Under the pieces are notes generated by a model. The model searched no databases, was not told where the DNA came from, and saw only the letters and a program-made list of their open reading frames with translations. The position numbers and the translations under genes are program-made. Of a DNA stretch of 64,000 bases, positions 49,738 to 61,361 are shown one piece after another. The first letter of the stretch is position 1. The number at the start of each line of letters is the position of its first letter. The stretch is from Siphonodentalium dalli (taxonomy: Eukaryota > Mollusca > Scaphopoda > Gadilida > Siphonodentaliidae), in NCBI GenBank assembly GCA_032622095.1, contig CP136069.1, positions 44,308,194-44,372,193 on the forward strand, written 5' to 3'.

Positions 49738-50148
49738 TTAACCCTTTACCCAACAGAACGGCCCTGTGCCAATGCATTCTCTTATATATGCGAGTTGACC
49801 ATAGGTCGCCTCGCATATATAAGAGAATGCATTGGCTTAACACATTAAAAATTATAAAATTGTTAAAGAATGTAAGAAAAAATGGTAAAAAAAGATTTTT
49901 TTTTAGGCCAATGCATTCTCTTATATATGCGAGGCGACCTATGGTCGACTCGCATATATAAGAGTATGCATTGGCACAGGGCATAACTGTAACTATCACA
50001 ATGTGGTCAAGGAGCCGGTTCCAATGATATCCATATTTGTATGGTTCTATTGAGACAGACCGAAGATATTTTAGGCTGTTGAAGCTTTATTTGGTCGGTT
50101 TTGGCCGGTTTTGGCCGGTTTTGGCCGGTTTGTTGGGTAAAGGGTTAA
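49738..50148 (+). mobile_element. B1 MITE with expanded GGCCGGTTTT repeat
   Basis: The right end carries four TTGG(C/T)CGGTTT units instead of two, which makes this the longest B1 copy. One hairpin arm has GAGTTGACC in place of GAGTCGACC and another GAGTATGC for GAGAATGC, both unpaired changes. Confidence 0.88.
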
Positions 50149-50281
50149 ACTAAGGGATTTCCCGTAAAAAATTACAGGCCCATAGAGTTTTGTTGGTTTA
50201 CTGATGCAATCGGCATATCTATATCTTAAATCTATCATACAGGACAGTCTGGACATATATCGCTATAGAGTTCTCCTTGTG

Positions 50282-50372
50282 CTCTCAGTGAGAGCTTTCC
50301 GATGAATGGCAACAAGCCATATTTCCGACTAAATCCTGAAAAGTTACCCATAATTCTACTGTGGTTGAGGAG
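50282..50372. mobile_element. Family A right-arm fragment
   Basis: The copy starts at the loop (CTCAGTGAGAGC) and breaks off after GGTTGAGGAGTC. Confidence 0.75.
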
Positions 50373-50671
50373 TCATAAGTTAACTGTCTTTGAAGATTGC
50401 ATGCTGACACTTTCAAGCACATATCAGGTATTTACTGTGATATTTTGACAGGCAGCTACAGTGCGCCTGTCATAATGATTTATAATTCAAGGCTATAATA
50501 TCTGAGAATCGTTAAATTAATTCAAGGCTTGCTAACTTTATATTAGCATTGTATTTGAAAAATTGAAATTTGTCCTAATGTATGCCTCTTCTTCCTTTCT
50601 TCTTGAGAAAATTTGCAGAGAAAACTAAAAACAAACGGTCGCGCATATTGAAACCAAATGGAAAGATGAAC

Positions 50672-50746
50672 AAGATGGGATAGCGTCACTAAATTCACCC
50701 CCTGGGAACCTCATTCTGCAAATGACAAACACACTATTTGCAGACT
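50672..50746. mobile_element. Family C right-end fragment
   Basis: GATGGGATAGCGTCAC to TTTGCAGACTTG. Confidence 0.62.
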
Positions 50747-50939
50747 TGCATTTTGAACAAGTTGATGTTCCAGGATTATGTATTGCATGCAGTCATTTTA
50801 GGGTCTTTACAACATTAACTTTGTATACACATGTATTTGCACTGCAAAATGGACATAACATCAATAGCCACAGCCTACGATGTCATGACAATACTCCGCA
50901 GTGAAGAGGTTAAAATAATTAGTTTAATAAACAAGAAGT

Positions 50940-51477
50940 TGATAAACTATGTTATCAACACACCTCAATTTTCTCAGTAGAAGGCCCACAACTCTGTAAA
51001 AAATTGCAAACCATGCAGAAGCTTAATTTCGAATGTTCAGATACAACTAGAGGCGGGATACCCACGGAGTGCAATTGGTCTGCATTAAAGGTAACCATAT
51101 TAACAGATTTTATTTTCAACAAAAAAAAAAGCTCGGACAATATAATACATGTTGCAAAACAGGGGGATGACTCCAATGAAAAAGCTGGATTGGACTCATA
51201 ATGGCAGGTGCACAGGTTCGCACAGTGGTAAATATATGAGTTCCAAAAAAAATAACTGGAAAATGTAGGAATACAAGCTCGGACAAAATTAGTTAAAAAA
51301 GGGGGGATAGCTAAGCTAAAAAGTCGGAAGGACAGGTTCCATTGGTAATAAATATCTGTGCCAAGTTTGGTACCCATGGTGGTTTTAAAAAAAAAACGAC
51401 TGGGAAAAATGGACAGACGGACAACGGACAGATGGACAAACTGATTCCAGTATACCCCCCCCCAACTTTGTTTCACG
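50940..51477 (+). repeat. Decayed GGGGGATGACTCCA repeat
   Basis: Matches the 29.4 kb units in order: GCTCGGACAA, GTTGCAAAACAGGGGGATGA, GCAGGTGCACAGGTTC, then GACAGACGGACAACGG and CCAGTATACCCCCCC. Confidence 0.6.
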
Positions 51478-51930
51478 GCCTGAGTTTAGTGTGCCTGTCA
51501 TTTGCGAATGATGTCCCCAGAGGGTGAATTAATGATGCTATGTATACCCAGCATAGTGGCCTGACATTACTAAATTCTCCCTCTGGGGACCTCATTCTGA
51601 TTTGGCCTCATTCTGCTTCAGCCTCATCTTCTCTGGAAAGTTTCTATATTATCAAATTTCTCTAGAAACTAGATTCTATTTCTTTTTTAGTTTAAGTTCT
51701 CTATATCACCAAATTGGCAGATGATACAATGCATAATCGAGGCTCCCAATATTCACCATCTGGGAACTTCCATCTGAGTCTGTGTCTCCCATACCAGATG
51801 AGGCCTAAGCAAAATGAGGTCCCCAGATTGTGAATTATGTGATGCTAGCCAGCTGTGCCTGACAGCATCACTAAATTCACCCTCTGGGGACCTTATTCTG
51901 CAAATGACAGGCACACTAAACTCAGACTTG
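51478..51930. mobile_element. Family C element, near full length
   Basis: GCCTGAGTTTAGTGTGCC to CTCAGACTTG with both hairpins. It sits directly against the GTATACCCCCC end of a decayed repeat. Confidence 0.82.
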
Positions 51931-52011
51931 GTTCACCATTTGAGTACAGGTAGATAGCTTATTCAGGCCTAGTATCTTAAAAACTTGATGTGACAAACAT
52001 TATGTGGGACT

Positions 52012-52426
52012 TTAACCCTTTCAGTGCCAGGGGACGATCTCATCGGCCCTAATTTACAGTCTGTAAAATCGGCCCTAAAAAAATGTTTTGGGTATGCTTA
52101 AGCATGCTATAGCGAATTTAAAAACAAACTGGATAAAACCTTAGGGGTATGTTATAACTCAAAACTATCACCAAGTATTCATAGTAATAATTTTGATGCC
52201 CATGAAAAACGTAAGATTCCCTGGCACTAAACCTACAAAATAAGTCTGTTAAAGAATATAATATTAAAATTGTAAAAAATAATAACAAATGATGAAAAAT
52301 TGTTAGGCCAATGCATTCTCTTATATATGCGAGGCGACCTATGGTCGACTCGCATATATAAGAGAATGCATTGGCACAGGGTATATGGGTTGATACAAAA
52401 ATCGGACCTGGCACTGAAAGGGTTAA
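52012..52426 (-). mobile_element. B2 MITE, long form, inverted
   Basis: This copy matches 3344-3793 in reverse orientation, including the segment around TTTTTCATGGGCATCAAAAT. TTAA is present at both ends. Confidence 0.86.
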
Positions 52427-53204
52427 AGGAATTACTCTTCCGAGAAAACTGAAGAGAATATCATGAATAAGTAATTACTTCATGAGTTCGCAAATAGACA
52501 ACAATGCCACTTTAAGCAAATATCCACAGAAACTTTCTACGAATAAACCCCCACTCATCTATTCCCGAAAATCACAGTATATTAGTTTCACAAGTTTTTA
52601 CACTAGTTTCTTGTTCTATAATCAAGTCACTAATTGAATAATTTTTTTCAATAAACTTTTGCCGATTTATTTCGAATTATGACACCACATTAATTAAGGC
52701 ACTAGAGTATATGCTATCAAAGGGCCGCACTAGCTAATATGCGATCTAATTATCGTATGAAAGCCATCCATCATGCCTAACTACCTCTGTCTAAAGACTC
52801 ATGAAAGTATAGAGGAAGAAAGCACTTCGTAAAAGGAAATCCCAAAAAAATTTAAGCAGCGTGTACGTCTTTGAATCTTGGCATATGAATGAGCAATGAG
52901 GAATTTTTTATTTGAGACTAGTTATGATATGTATCTTGGTATATCCCTGCCCCTGTGATCTCATCAGTTATATGTGTGTGGTCTGAAGAAGTTAAGTTTT
53001 CTCCTTAGTCATTTAATGTTTGCTACATTTTGAACTCTTCGCCCTACAGAGGTCAAAACACAATTAGCCGAATTCCTGTCTCGGGTTTGGTCTAGGTTTT
53101 ATTTCTTACCGGTAATAACATTCCAGAAAACTTTATTTGAAAAATATATGCTAATGCTGAGCCCCACTGAATGACATCATTCGTCTATGTCTTTGGATTA
53201 TTGT

Positions 53205-53993
53205 TACAGTAATGCCCTAAATAATTGACTCCTTAACCACCGCAGAATTATGGGTAGCTTTTCAGGATTTAGTCGGAAATATGGCTTGTTTCCATTCATC
53301 GGAAAGCTCTCAGTGAGAGCTTTCCAATGAATGGCAACAAGCCATAATCCAAACTAAATCATGAAAAATTACCCATAATTCCAGGGGGGGGGGGGGGGGG
53401 GGTCGGACAAAATTTGCAGGCACGTATGCCAATTTTTGACTTTCGACCCTTGTTGGGACCCACCCACCCCCCGCGTCCTATTTTTTTTTCCGTTTTCAGC
53501 AGTTTTTTTCCGACCATTTTTTTACACCCACCCCCCTTTTAACACTAAAACAGAGATTTGCGGGGGGAATTTCACTGTAAACAGTTGTATATGAATTTCT
53601 GTGCATACTATTAGTCATGGATGTGAACATTGACATGTAAATAGGAACAAGTCATTTTGGGGTTATTCGGTCAAAAAAAACATGGCTGCCAGCAGCCATA
53701 TTGGATTTCAAAATTCAATCCATTAGCATGGGCTACAGGCTATACTGTTTGTCTGATCATCATGAAATTTGTCATTTATGTTAATATTGACATATAGATG
53801 TGTTTTAAGCCAAACTCATTGCAAAAACAGACTTGCAGGAAAAATATTTTTGAGTTGCGGAAAAAATTGTTTGTTGGTCCTATCGATGACCCACCCACCC
53901 CGGCATACGTGCCCGGAAAAAACTTTTTTTCCACCCCCCCCCCTGATAATTCAGCTGTGGTTAAGGAGTCGTTTATTTATGGACATTACTGCA
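53205..53993. mobile_element. Family A foldback split by a hAT-like insertion
   Basis: The left arm and loop (53205-53381) are separated from the last 45 bp of the right arm (53946-53993) by the element at 53382-53945. Confidence 0.86.
53382..53945. mobile_element. hAT-like non-autonomous element
   Basis: CAGGGGGG at the left and CCCCCCTG at the right are the kind of termini seen in hAT elements. The host A element gives the target duplication ATAATTC at 53375-53381 and 53946-53952 (7 bp, or 8 with one mismatch). Subterminal GACCCACCCACCCC and CGACCC motifs are repeated. There is no transposase. Confidence 0.75.
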
Positions 53994-54009
53994 TTTTGTG
54001 AAATATTCC

Positions 54010-54310
54010 ATGATTTGGTTTGATTTAGTTTAGTTGGGGTTTATCGCAGTTCCAGCCACAAAACCATATCATAATGTTAATTTTGCAGGTCAATTTCATC
54101 CAGACATCACGGCAATGCACATACTATACTAAACCAACGAACCCCGGAAAGCAACTGACAAACTTCCCATGGCACACAAATCAGGTTTACCTTTCATTAT
54201 GTGTGGATCAGAAATCATCACTTATCAGGATTCGAACCTGAAGCACCATTGCTGGGCAGCTTATGATGGCCTAAAGCACCATACACATTTCCAACTGAGT
54301 CACCAGGTGC
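54010..54310 (-). mobile_element. tRNA-derived SINE, near complete
   Basis: Box A TGACTCAGTTGG (54291-54302) and box B GGTTCGAATCC (54228-54238) are followed by a 200-bp body ending CCCCAACTAAACTAAATC. It lies in the putative intron or exon-flanking DNA just left of the 54.5 kb exon. Confidence 0.75.
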
Positions 54311-54497
54311 CAAGATCAGTTTCAAGATAATGAAATGAGTATAGTTATTTCAGATATTTCCAGATTATCCAGAATGATAATCTTTGGGCCAGCATGCACT
54401 AGCAAAAATTTTGCTTCTCCAATTTTTGTAGACAAATATTCTATGCAATACCCAGGTTATTTGATAATCCACACTAAAAGTTTTGAGTTGTAGGTAC

Positions 54498-54597
54498 CTT
54501 GTTTTGAAGTCCATCTGAAACCGTATCACATAACTTCTAATATTATCAACCTTTGCTGCCGAGTCAACTTTGAACAAGATCTGTGGTATCATCAGTC
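54498..54597 (-). CDS. Candidate internal exon, phase-matched to 58.1 kb exon
   Basis: The acceptor GCTATATTTTTAG| and the donor ACAAG|GTACCT bound a 100-bp exon that is open in the frame required by the upstream exon: G from 58136 plus GA gives Gly. It encodes LMIPQILFKVDSAAKVDN followed by IRSYVIRFQMDFKT and ends in phase 2. The segment IRFQMDFKTR resembles the start of a LamG-type beta strand, but this is only suggestive. A B1 transposon ends 22 bp upstream of the acceptor, so the branch-point region has been replaced or squeezed. Read-through of the donor meets in-frame sequence to a stop near 54365, so intron retention would truncate the protein. Confidence 0.45.
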
Positions 54598-54619
54598 CTA
54601 AAAATATAGCAAATTAGAA

Positions 54620-55020
54620 TTAACCCTTTACCCAACAGAATGGCCCTATGCCAATGCATTCTCTTATATATGCGAGTCGACCATAGGTCGCCTCGCATAT
54701 ATAAGAGAATGCATTGGCTTAACACATTAAAAATTATAAAATTGTTAAAGAATGTAAGAAAAAATGGTAAAAAGTGTTAAAAAAAGATTTTTTTTAGGCC
54801 AAATGCATTCTCTTATATATGCGAGGCGACCTATGGTCGACTCGCATATATAAGAGAATGCATTGGCACAGGGTATAACTGTAACTATCACAATGTGATC
54901 AAGGAGCCGGTTCCAATGATATCCATATTTGTATGGTTCTATTGAGACAGACCGAAGATATTTTAGGCTGTTGAAGCTTTATTTGGCCGGTTTTGGCCGG
55001 TTTGTTGGGTAAAGGGTTAA
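54620..55020 (+). mobile_element. B1 MITE 22 bp from a candidate splice acceptor
   Basis: Full-length copy with intact TTAA sites. Its left end lies 22 bp from the candidate exon at 54498-54597 on the intron side. One arm has an extra A (GGCCAAATGC). Confidence 0.88.
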
Positions 55021-56224
55021 AGGGTAATAGATTTCAAGCTATTCGGATAGAGCCACTTACTGAGCAAAACTTCTCACTTCCCATTATCACAAACCTTACT
55101 GATATTTAAATTCAAGCAATACTATTTTTTTCTTAGTTTTTAATTCACACACTTAAATTCGCACACCGAGCTGCGTGAATTCAGAACTGACAAAAATATG
55201 ACAGTTTCAGTTGTTAATCGTTTCTGAAGCAAACATGCGTGCATTAAACACCATCATGGCTGATTTACATTGCATAAAACATAACTTCAACTTTAGTGAC
55301 AATATGCTCCATGTAATTATTCTGATATTTAGATAGTTAAAGACATCATTGAAATGAACTCGAAAGAAATAAAACCACAACCGCGTTGGCAGCTGACTTC
55401 AGAAAAAATCAACACATGGCTGCGGGTTGGTTGATATATATACTATCTGGACAGTGTCATTCCAGGGTTTAGAGCACCTTCAGTCTGGAACATGCATATA
55501 TCAACATCAACGATGTTACCATGATTTGTCCCTATACATGTCACACATATGAGTACATGTAAAATGGATTTTATATTGGTTGTCCGCATCAGGGACTAGC
55601 CTAGAGGGTGACATGGGAGACAATTTCTCCCTAAATTGTGTCGCTTCTCCATATTTTTGTCCTAGGGAGAAGTGACTTCTCTCTCATAGACCGGTATACA
55701 TATTTAAAAACAGCATATTTTAAGTGTATTTACTGATTATAATGGTGTACTTAATGGTATATTAAATGGGTTCTTCAACTGTTCTTGTAATGTATAAAAC
55801 TTATTGGATCACAGAAAAGTGATGCTAGAGAGAAAATTGAACTTCAACCTTATGACTTCACACTGATGCCAGTCCATTTCTCCCTAACTCTCCCAATTTG
55901 AATTATCTAGGCAGGTCCCTGGCCAACATAGGCCAACAAGCAGGCCAAATTTTCTGTTCTGTCCAACCTTCATTATTATAAATGTAAGTATATAACTCAT
56001 CACATATGTTTCCCTGTGGTCCTGTATAAACTCAGGAGTCGTACTATTTTTCAGTTGTAAATTCGTGCACCGATGGATGCACAAAGAAAGTACTGCGCAG
56101 AGTTAAGGTAGATCACTAGATGCCCTGTCCGATTTGATTCTTTTGTGATGCTTGTGCAATGCAAATTCATTTCTTTTACCTAGTAGACATAAAATTCTAG
56201 TATTCACAATTTCATACAAGAGAA
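55021..56224. other. Unique sequence of the putative 54.6-58.1 kb intron
   Basis: No exon found. A family of GGGAGAAGTGACTTCTC-like palindromes (55660-55680) recurs at 26190 and 25570. Confidence 0.3.
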
Positions 56225-56463
56225 GGATACAAGCAACGCAACGCAAAATCGCTCACAAAGTCACTTAAATCGTGCAATTTCATGTTGGGACATTCACCTA
56301 CAGTGAAGTACATTATTAAGGAACAGATAATAACTAAAAAGTATGTTCCCTGATGTATTTTTTTACTTTATAAGGTTCCCTGTGAAAACTTGAAAAAGTT
56401 TTTGTACTGGTGGAACATGATCTGTACTGGCTAATGCCCGAGTAGAGATTCATTGCATGATCT
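56225..56463 (+). repeat. Family D repeat with 5' extension
   Basis: GCAAAATCGCTCACAAAG extends the family leftwards; the body runs to GCATGATCTGCAG, where a family A element begins. Confidence 0.75.
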
Positions 56464-56662
56464 GCAGTAATGCCCTAAATAATCAGCTCCTTAACCACAG
56501 CAGAATTATGGATAATTTTTCAGGATTTAGTAGGAAATATGGCTTGTTGCCATTCATCCGAAAGCTCTCAATGGCAACCAAACCATATTTCTGACTAAAT
56601 CCTGAAAAATTACCCATAATTCCGCTGTGGTTAAGGAGTCGATTATTTAGAGCATTACTATA
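56463..56662. mobile_element. Family A foldback
   Basis: Both arms are present with scattered mismatches; the left terminus reads TGCAGTAATG instead of TACAGTAATG. Confidence 0.82.
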
Positions 56663-58135
56663 CCTCCCCTGTGTTCCTTGTTGCGCTTCGAAGTATTACT
56701 TTTCAGTGGACCCATTCTACAATCATTCAGAAAGATGACTGTTAACTAGACATGAGACCTGTATGCACTCAGAAGACAAGTTCATGATAATTTAAATTTA
56801 CATGTTTTCTCTGCTGCATCAGATTCATTAAGAACAAATAACAGCTGTACCAATTTCTCCACATCACTAATTTCCACCTCATAAATGTTACCTTTCATTG
56901 TAAATTCATGCAGTCACTATAATCTGGATAAATTTTAATGCTATTTTATTCTAAGTTTTCTTTCCTCAAAAGACAAGGCATCAGCTTAATCAGCACTGAA
57001 GACTTCAAGATTAAATTTTCAAATTTTTTTTTCAATAAGGATGAATATTCATTTCAACGCAAGGTGATTGCAGGCAGATTTTACTACAGGAACAGAGGGG
57101 GGGGTCGCTCACAAAAATTCCATATATAGGGCAGGGGTGGGTGGGTCATTTGGACCCGGAAAAAATGCGTAAATGACCAAAAATGCAATTTTTTTCCTCC
57201 ACTTAAAATCAGTTTTTGTGCTCATGTAATCTGTTAATATCAACCATATGACACACTAGGCTATTTAAAACATACTAACCAGAACTAACTACCATTTAGG
57301 GGTGTATGTATGCTGATGTATGTCAAAATTAATGTACCAGATTTCGACGGATGAAAGATATATTATATATATATAAACAAATCATATAACAAACATTAAA
57401 ACACAAGAACAAACATTTATAATATGCATATCCAAGATAGCCTTTCAATTGGATGTCAAAGTGTATGTTATAGCTATACATATACACACATGTGTATCCC
57501 TTGAAGGGTTTGAACAAAATATAAAGCTGAGTTTATATTGATGAATTCTGTGATGAATTTTGCAATTACTTTTGACAAATTTGTTTACTGATATAACATA
57601 ATTATATGCTCAGACACGATCAGTCGACAATGCTTACATATAAGCATAATTATGAAATGATTACCATCTTCTGTTCTTAATCCACATAATGGATATTATT
57701 TGTTATCAAGATAAACTTGATGATACAAACAAAAATAACAATTCCACTATATTCCACTGGTTTAAAACTATAAAACAAAATAACTCATACAAAAAGTTCA
57801 TACTATTTGGATAACAATATGAAAGCTTAGCCTTTTGTGACAATTATTCACAAGTCTAAGCAGTTACGTACTGTACAGATACATGTAGTAAGGTAGTATA
57901 TCTTGGAGTTCCAGTTATTTGACTGCCAATACATATGGTATTGTAATTATTAGTTACTTGTTCATTATTGGTTGCTTTGATATTCAATTTAGGATATAGC
58001 AGGACAGAGCAATGTAACTATAAAAGTAACTTTTGGTATTAAAGTCTCAACTTATTCCATAAGCAACATAAAGCTAGAATATAAACATGACTAATATGAA
58101 CTTTGTTCTTGAAACTAATTATAAATCATACTAAC
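56663..58135. other. Unique AT-rich sequence
   Basis: Apart from the partial hAT-like copy at 57.1 kb nothing is recognised. A plus-strand frame at 56938-57129 follows an acceptor-like TTTTCTTTCCTCAAAAG but has no donor. Confidence 0.3.
57098..57240. mobile_element. hAT-like family, partial copy
   Basis: GAGGGGGGGGTCGCTC and GCAGGGGTGGGTGGGTC match the subterminal region of the 53.4 kb element. The right boundary is not clear. Confidence 0.45.
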
Positions 58136-58267
58136 CTGGTTCAAACTGCACAGGTAATCTATGCAACTCTCTTCGTGCAAACTTTCTCAGAGTCACATAT
58201 CTTAACTGGACAGTCTGATCCAGGATGCTTGTTCTTATAATGGGTTTCCATGTGATATCTCCGCTGG
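58136..58267 (-). CDS. Candidate internal exon, unrecognised protein
   Basis: One frame is open for 43 codons. It includes SGDITWKPIIRTS, then LDQTVQLRYVTLRKF, then ELHRLPVQFEP, which has the mix of charged and hydrophobic residues expected of a folded domain. The donor on the minus strand is CCAG|GTTAGTAT and leaves phase 1. The acceptor is placed after TTTAAAG at 58268-58269, but GTTTAG a few bases upstream would also work and would add two codons; the pyrimidine tract is weak for both. There is loose resemblance to the C-terminal half of a discoidin-type domain (ARYVRL-like RYVTLR), which I do not consider established. The next exon in phase is at 54498-54597. Confidence 0.45.
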
Positions 58268-58785
58268 CTTTAAACTAAACTTTATACTCTGATAATAAGT
58301 TAATAATACTACCAATTCTTCACTAATATTGGTATATGTCAATCTGCACACCAACATGACATACATACATGTATTTAGACTGCGAGCTGCTGTGAGTGTG
58401 ACTTTCCTTGGGTCCCATCATACCCATGTGCAGATATATATCACATAAATAGGGGAGATGAAATTTGTTCTACCCCTATTACTACAGTATTTCTAGTGGG
58501 CCTTGGCTATAAAACATCTTATATTATTGTTATATAAAAGAATATGAAGTTATTGAGGATATTCGGATATGTATTACCTCATAATTATTATGTTTTATGG
58601 CATTATGCCCAATGTTTTTAAGTGCATGCATTCAGCATTTCCACATTTTATACTAATAGAATTATCTCCCTTTAGAGCAGTTTAGAGGTTTATTAAAATG
58701 CTGGGAATAGTATTAAATAATAAGAAACGGAACAATTCTTTGCTAGGCTATGATTTGGTTTATATTTTATGTTTTTTGTAAGATT

Positions 58786-58923
58786 TTGGGGGGTGGGTCC
58801 CAAAAATTGGGCGGAAAAAAAAGAAAAAATTGCAGGTAGAGGGGTGGTGGGTCCCCGAGAGGTGCAAAAACATTTTTTTCGCCCTATATATGTAAATTTT
58901 TTCCGCGACCCCCCCCCCCCTGA
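58786..58923. mobile_element. hAT-like family, short copy
   Basis: GGGGGGTGGGTCCC at the left and CGACCCCCCCCCCCCTG at the right enclose about 110 bp with repeated GGTGGGTCCC. The overlapping open frames on both strands are by-products of the GC-rich ends. Confidence 0.5.
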
Positions 58924-59285
58924 CAGGAATTCGAAAAAATTTGACGAGGAAATACTCAATTGAAGTTGCTTAAATTCCGAAACATTTAAAAAAAAATAAT
59001 CTGTTTCAAAGGTAGGACCCCGGGCTGTTCCTGCAGCCTATTTCTACCACAATGCTTTGAAGAAATATTCAGAATTGTATCAAATTCAACTCGGCAAATG
59101 TCGAGGTATTCAGCTAATATAACTACTACTACACCAACCATTCAAAATGCTTTCTGGTAACAGCAGTTTATGAAAAAACAATAATTGTACATCTGATAGC
59201 AGAGATAGAAAGTGTCAATCAACAATAACTGCTTGACTGTTATGGAAATATTAAAGCCAGGTCTAATTTTCAATAAAATGCATAT

Positions 59286-59439
59286 TTAACCCTTCGTATG
59301 GAGCCTTACATATATAAGATAACGCACTGGCTTACAAGCCCGAGGTAAATACTGCTAGGCCAAGGTATTCTCTTATAAGAAAATCATTGGCACAGGGTTT
59401 TCACAAAATTACAGGAAGCTCTGGTCATGGAAGGGTTAA
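59286..59439 (+). mobile_element. B3 MITE, internally deleted
   Basis: TTAACCCTTCGTATGG to GGTCATGGAAGGGTTAA with both hairpins cut down to single arms. Confidence 0.7.
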
Positions 59440-59449
59440 CCAAGTAACC

Positions 59450-59638
59450 TACATTAATACCCTAAATAATCGACTCCTTAACCACAGCAGAATTATGGGT
59501 CACTTTTCAGGATTTAATCGGAAATATGGCCGAGAGCTTTCCAATGAATGGCAACAAGCCATATTTCCGACTAATTCCTGAAAAGTTACCCATAATTCTG
59601 CTGTGGTTAATGAGTCGATTACTTAGAGCATTACTGTA
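59450..59638. mobile_element. Family A foldback, left arm shortened
   Basis: The left arm ends at ATATGGC before the loop; the right arm is complete with TTACTTAGAGC near its terminus. Confidence 0.82.
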
Positions 59639-60033
59639 CTTTCAAGTCATCTTTTAGAAACAAAGATCATGAGATATTCGCAAACTTTTTGCACAATTAT
59701 TTTTGTCAGCGCTTTTCATTTTAGGAAATATCCAGAAGAACTAATGGGTCTTTCATGGTCGTTTGCCTCAAATCTGTCAACGCACATCAACACAGGTCAC
59801 ACATAGATTTATATGGCATCCCTGTTCTCAACCACAGCCTGTATAGCGCAATCTCACTAGGGTTTTCTCCATTAGACTAAAGCAGGAAATGAATGTCTGA
59901 TCCCCATGTCCCTTCTCATATGAAATCAGCCGTCAGATGATTACGGAAGTAGCGTTCATAAGGCTTTATCTAGCTGGCAGCTAATTCACATGCCATATTA
60001 GGGCAAAGGGATCAATTGATTGATGTTGGAAGT

Positions 60034-60575
60034 TTTTTTTTCCTACATCTAGTTGTATCCCCTAATATTGATTAGATCATGCCATGAATCTCTACTCATA
60101 TTCCACCAATACAAAACATTGAAACTTTTTGAAGTTTTGACAGGGAGCCTTGTAAAGTCAAACATTTAATTTGGGGAATATATTTCTTAGTTAATATCTG
60201 TTCCTTAATAATGTACTTCACTGTAGGTGAAGGTCCGACCTCGAAATTTGACGATTAGGTGAATCTGTGAGCGATTTTACTTTGCATCGCTTACAATTAT
60301 GGATTTTTCCTGGGTAATTAATTTTTTTTGCAATATTGGCTCACAAAAGTCACATAAAAGCATGCATTTTTGAGTTGGGAGTTCACTTACAGTGAAGTAC
60401 ATTGTTAAGGAACAGATAATAACTAACAAATATATTCCCCGCATTATTTTTCGACTTTATAAGGTTCCCTGTCAAAAAGTTCCCAGGCTTTGTATTGGTG
60501 GAATATGATCTCTACGGGCTTTAGCCAGAGTAGATATTCATGGCATGATCTAAATATTTATAATTTACAGGGGAA
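60034..60575. repeat. Family D inverted pair
   Basis: A minus-strand copy (60034-60300) faces a plus-strand copy (60375-60575) across about 75 bp. Together they make a long imperfect hairpin, which may be the true outline of the transposon. Confidence 0.75.
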
Positions 60576-60587
60576 ATAACGCGACCC

Positions 60588-60780
60588 ATGTGGCTCAGTT
60601 AGTAAGGCATATGGTGCAATAGACCAACCCATGCAGCAATGGCAAAGCTGGTTTTTATCCCTAAAACACATTTCCAAACCAAGTACATGTATATGCAAAG
60701 GGAAGGTATTATTTATGTATCGTGTAATTTGTCAGTTGATTTCCGAGGGTCGGTGGTTTCTATGTGCAGTGAAGTGATTT
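60588..60780 (+). mobile_element. tRNA-derived SINE, decayed box B
   Basis: TGGCTCAGTTAG at 60591-60602 is a good box A; GCTGGTTTTTATCC (60648-60661) is a damaged box B. The body has GATTTCCGAGGGTCGGTGG. Confidence 0.55.
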
Positions 60781-61361
60781 TTGGGTGGAATCAATCCACT
60801 TTCCTCCATCAGTAAAACTGACTTAGTGACAGCTGGAACAATGATAAACCTCAATAATCCAACATACTTAACACACAGCTTGACATTTTATGGAGGTATA
60901 GCAACCAAGAGGTTTAAGAGTAACATCACCCTCTATGATAAGGTACAAGTTCATCAGAACTTTTATTATAGAAAAACTCCTAAGTGTAGTATGAGACCTG
61001 CCATATTAAAACTACTACACAAGGAAATGTACTTTCATTGAAGAAAAAAATTTGGCTCGCAGTATTCTGATTTCTCTTTTGGTCTTGATAATCTTAATTC
61101 ATGCATCGACGTATATTGTATCGATGATTCATGAGACAGTTATAAGGTTATAATGACATGGAATCAAAAGAAAGATTCATCGATGGCAGATTGTGTATGG
61201 CTTGTAATATTGAGACAGATACAAAGGAAGAATCTATTCTCAAGTCTGAAATAGTTGCGTAATGTAAAACTGACCCATGCAATGCAAAAGACACAGTCAT
61301 TACTTAATTATTTGCATATTTGCTACATTCGGTAAATGTTCACACATTTGCTAGCGGGTCC

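Noticed and set aside
58693-58963. Overlapping frames with GGGG and PPPP runs
   Set aside because: They translate the G/C-rich ends of a hAT-like element.
2949-59439. CRISPR-like regularly recurring palindromes
   Set aside because: Spacing is irregular, the units are TTAA-flanked MITEs, and the genome is eukaryotic.
60588-60665. tRNA gene
   Set aside because: Only box A is intact; no acceptor stem pairing is evident, and similar heads at 11.2 and 54.3 kb carry SINE bodies.
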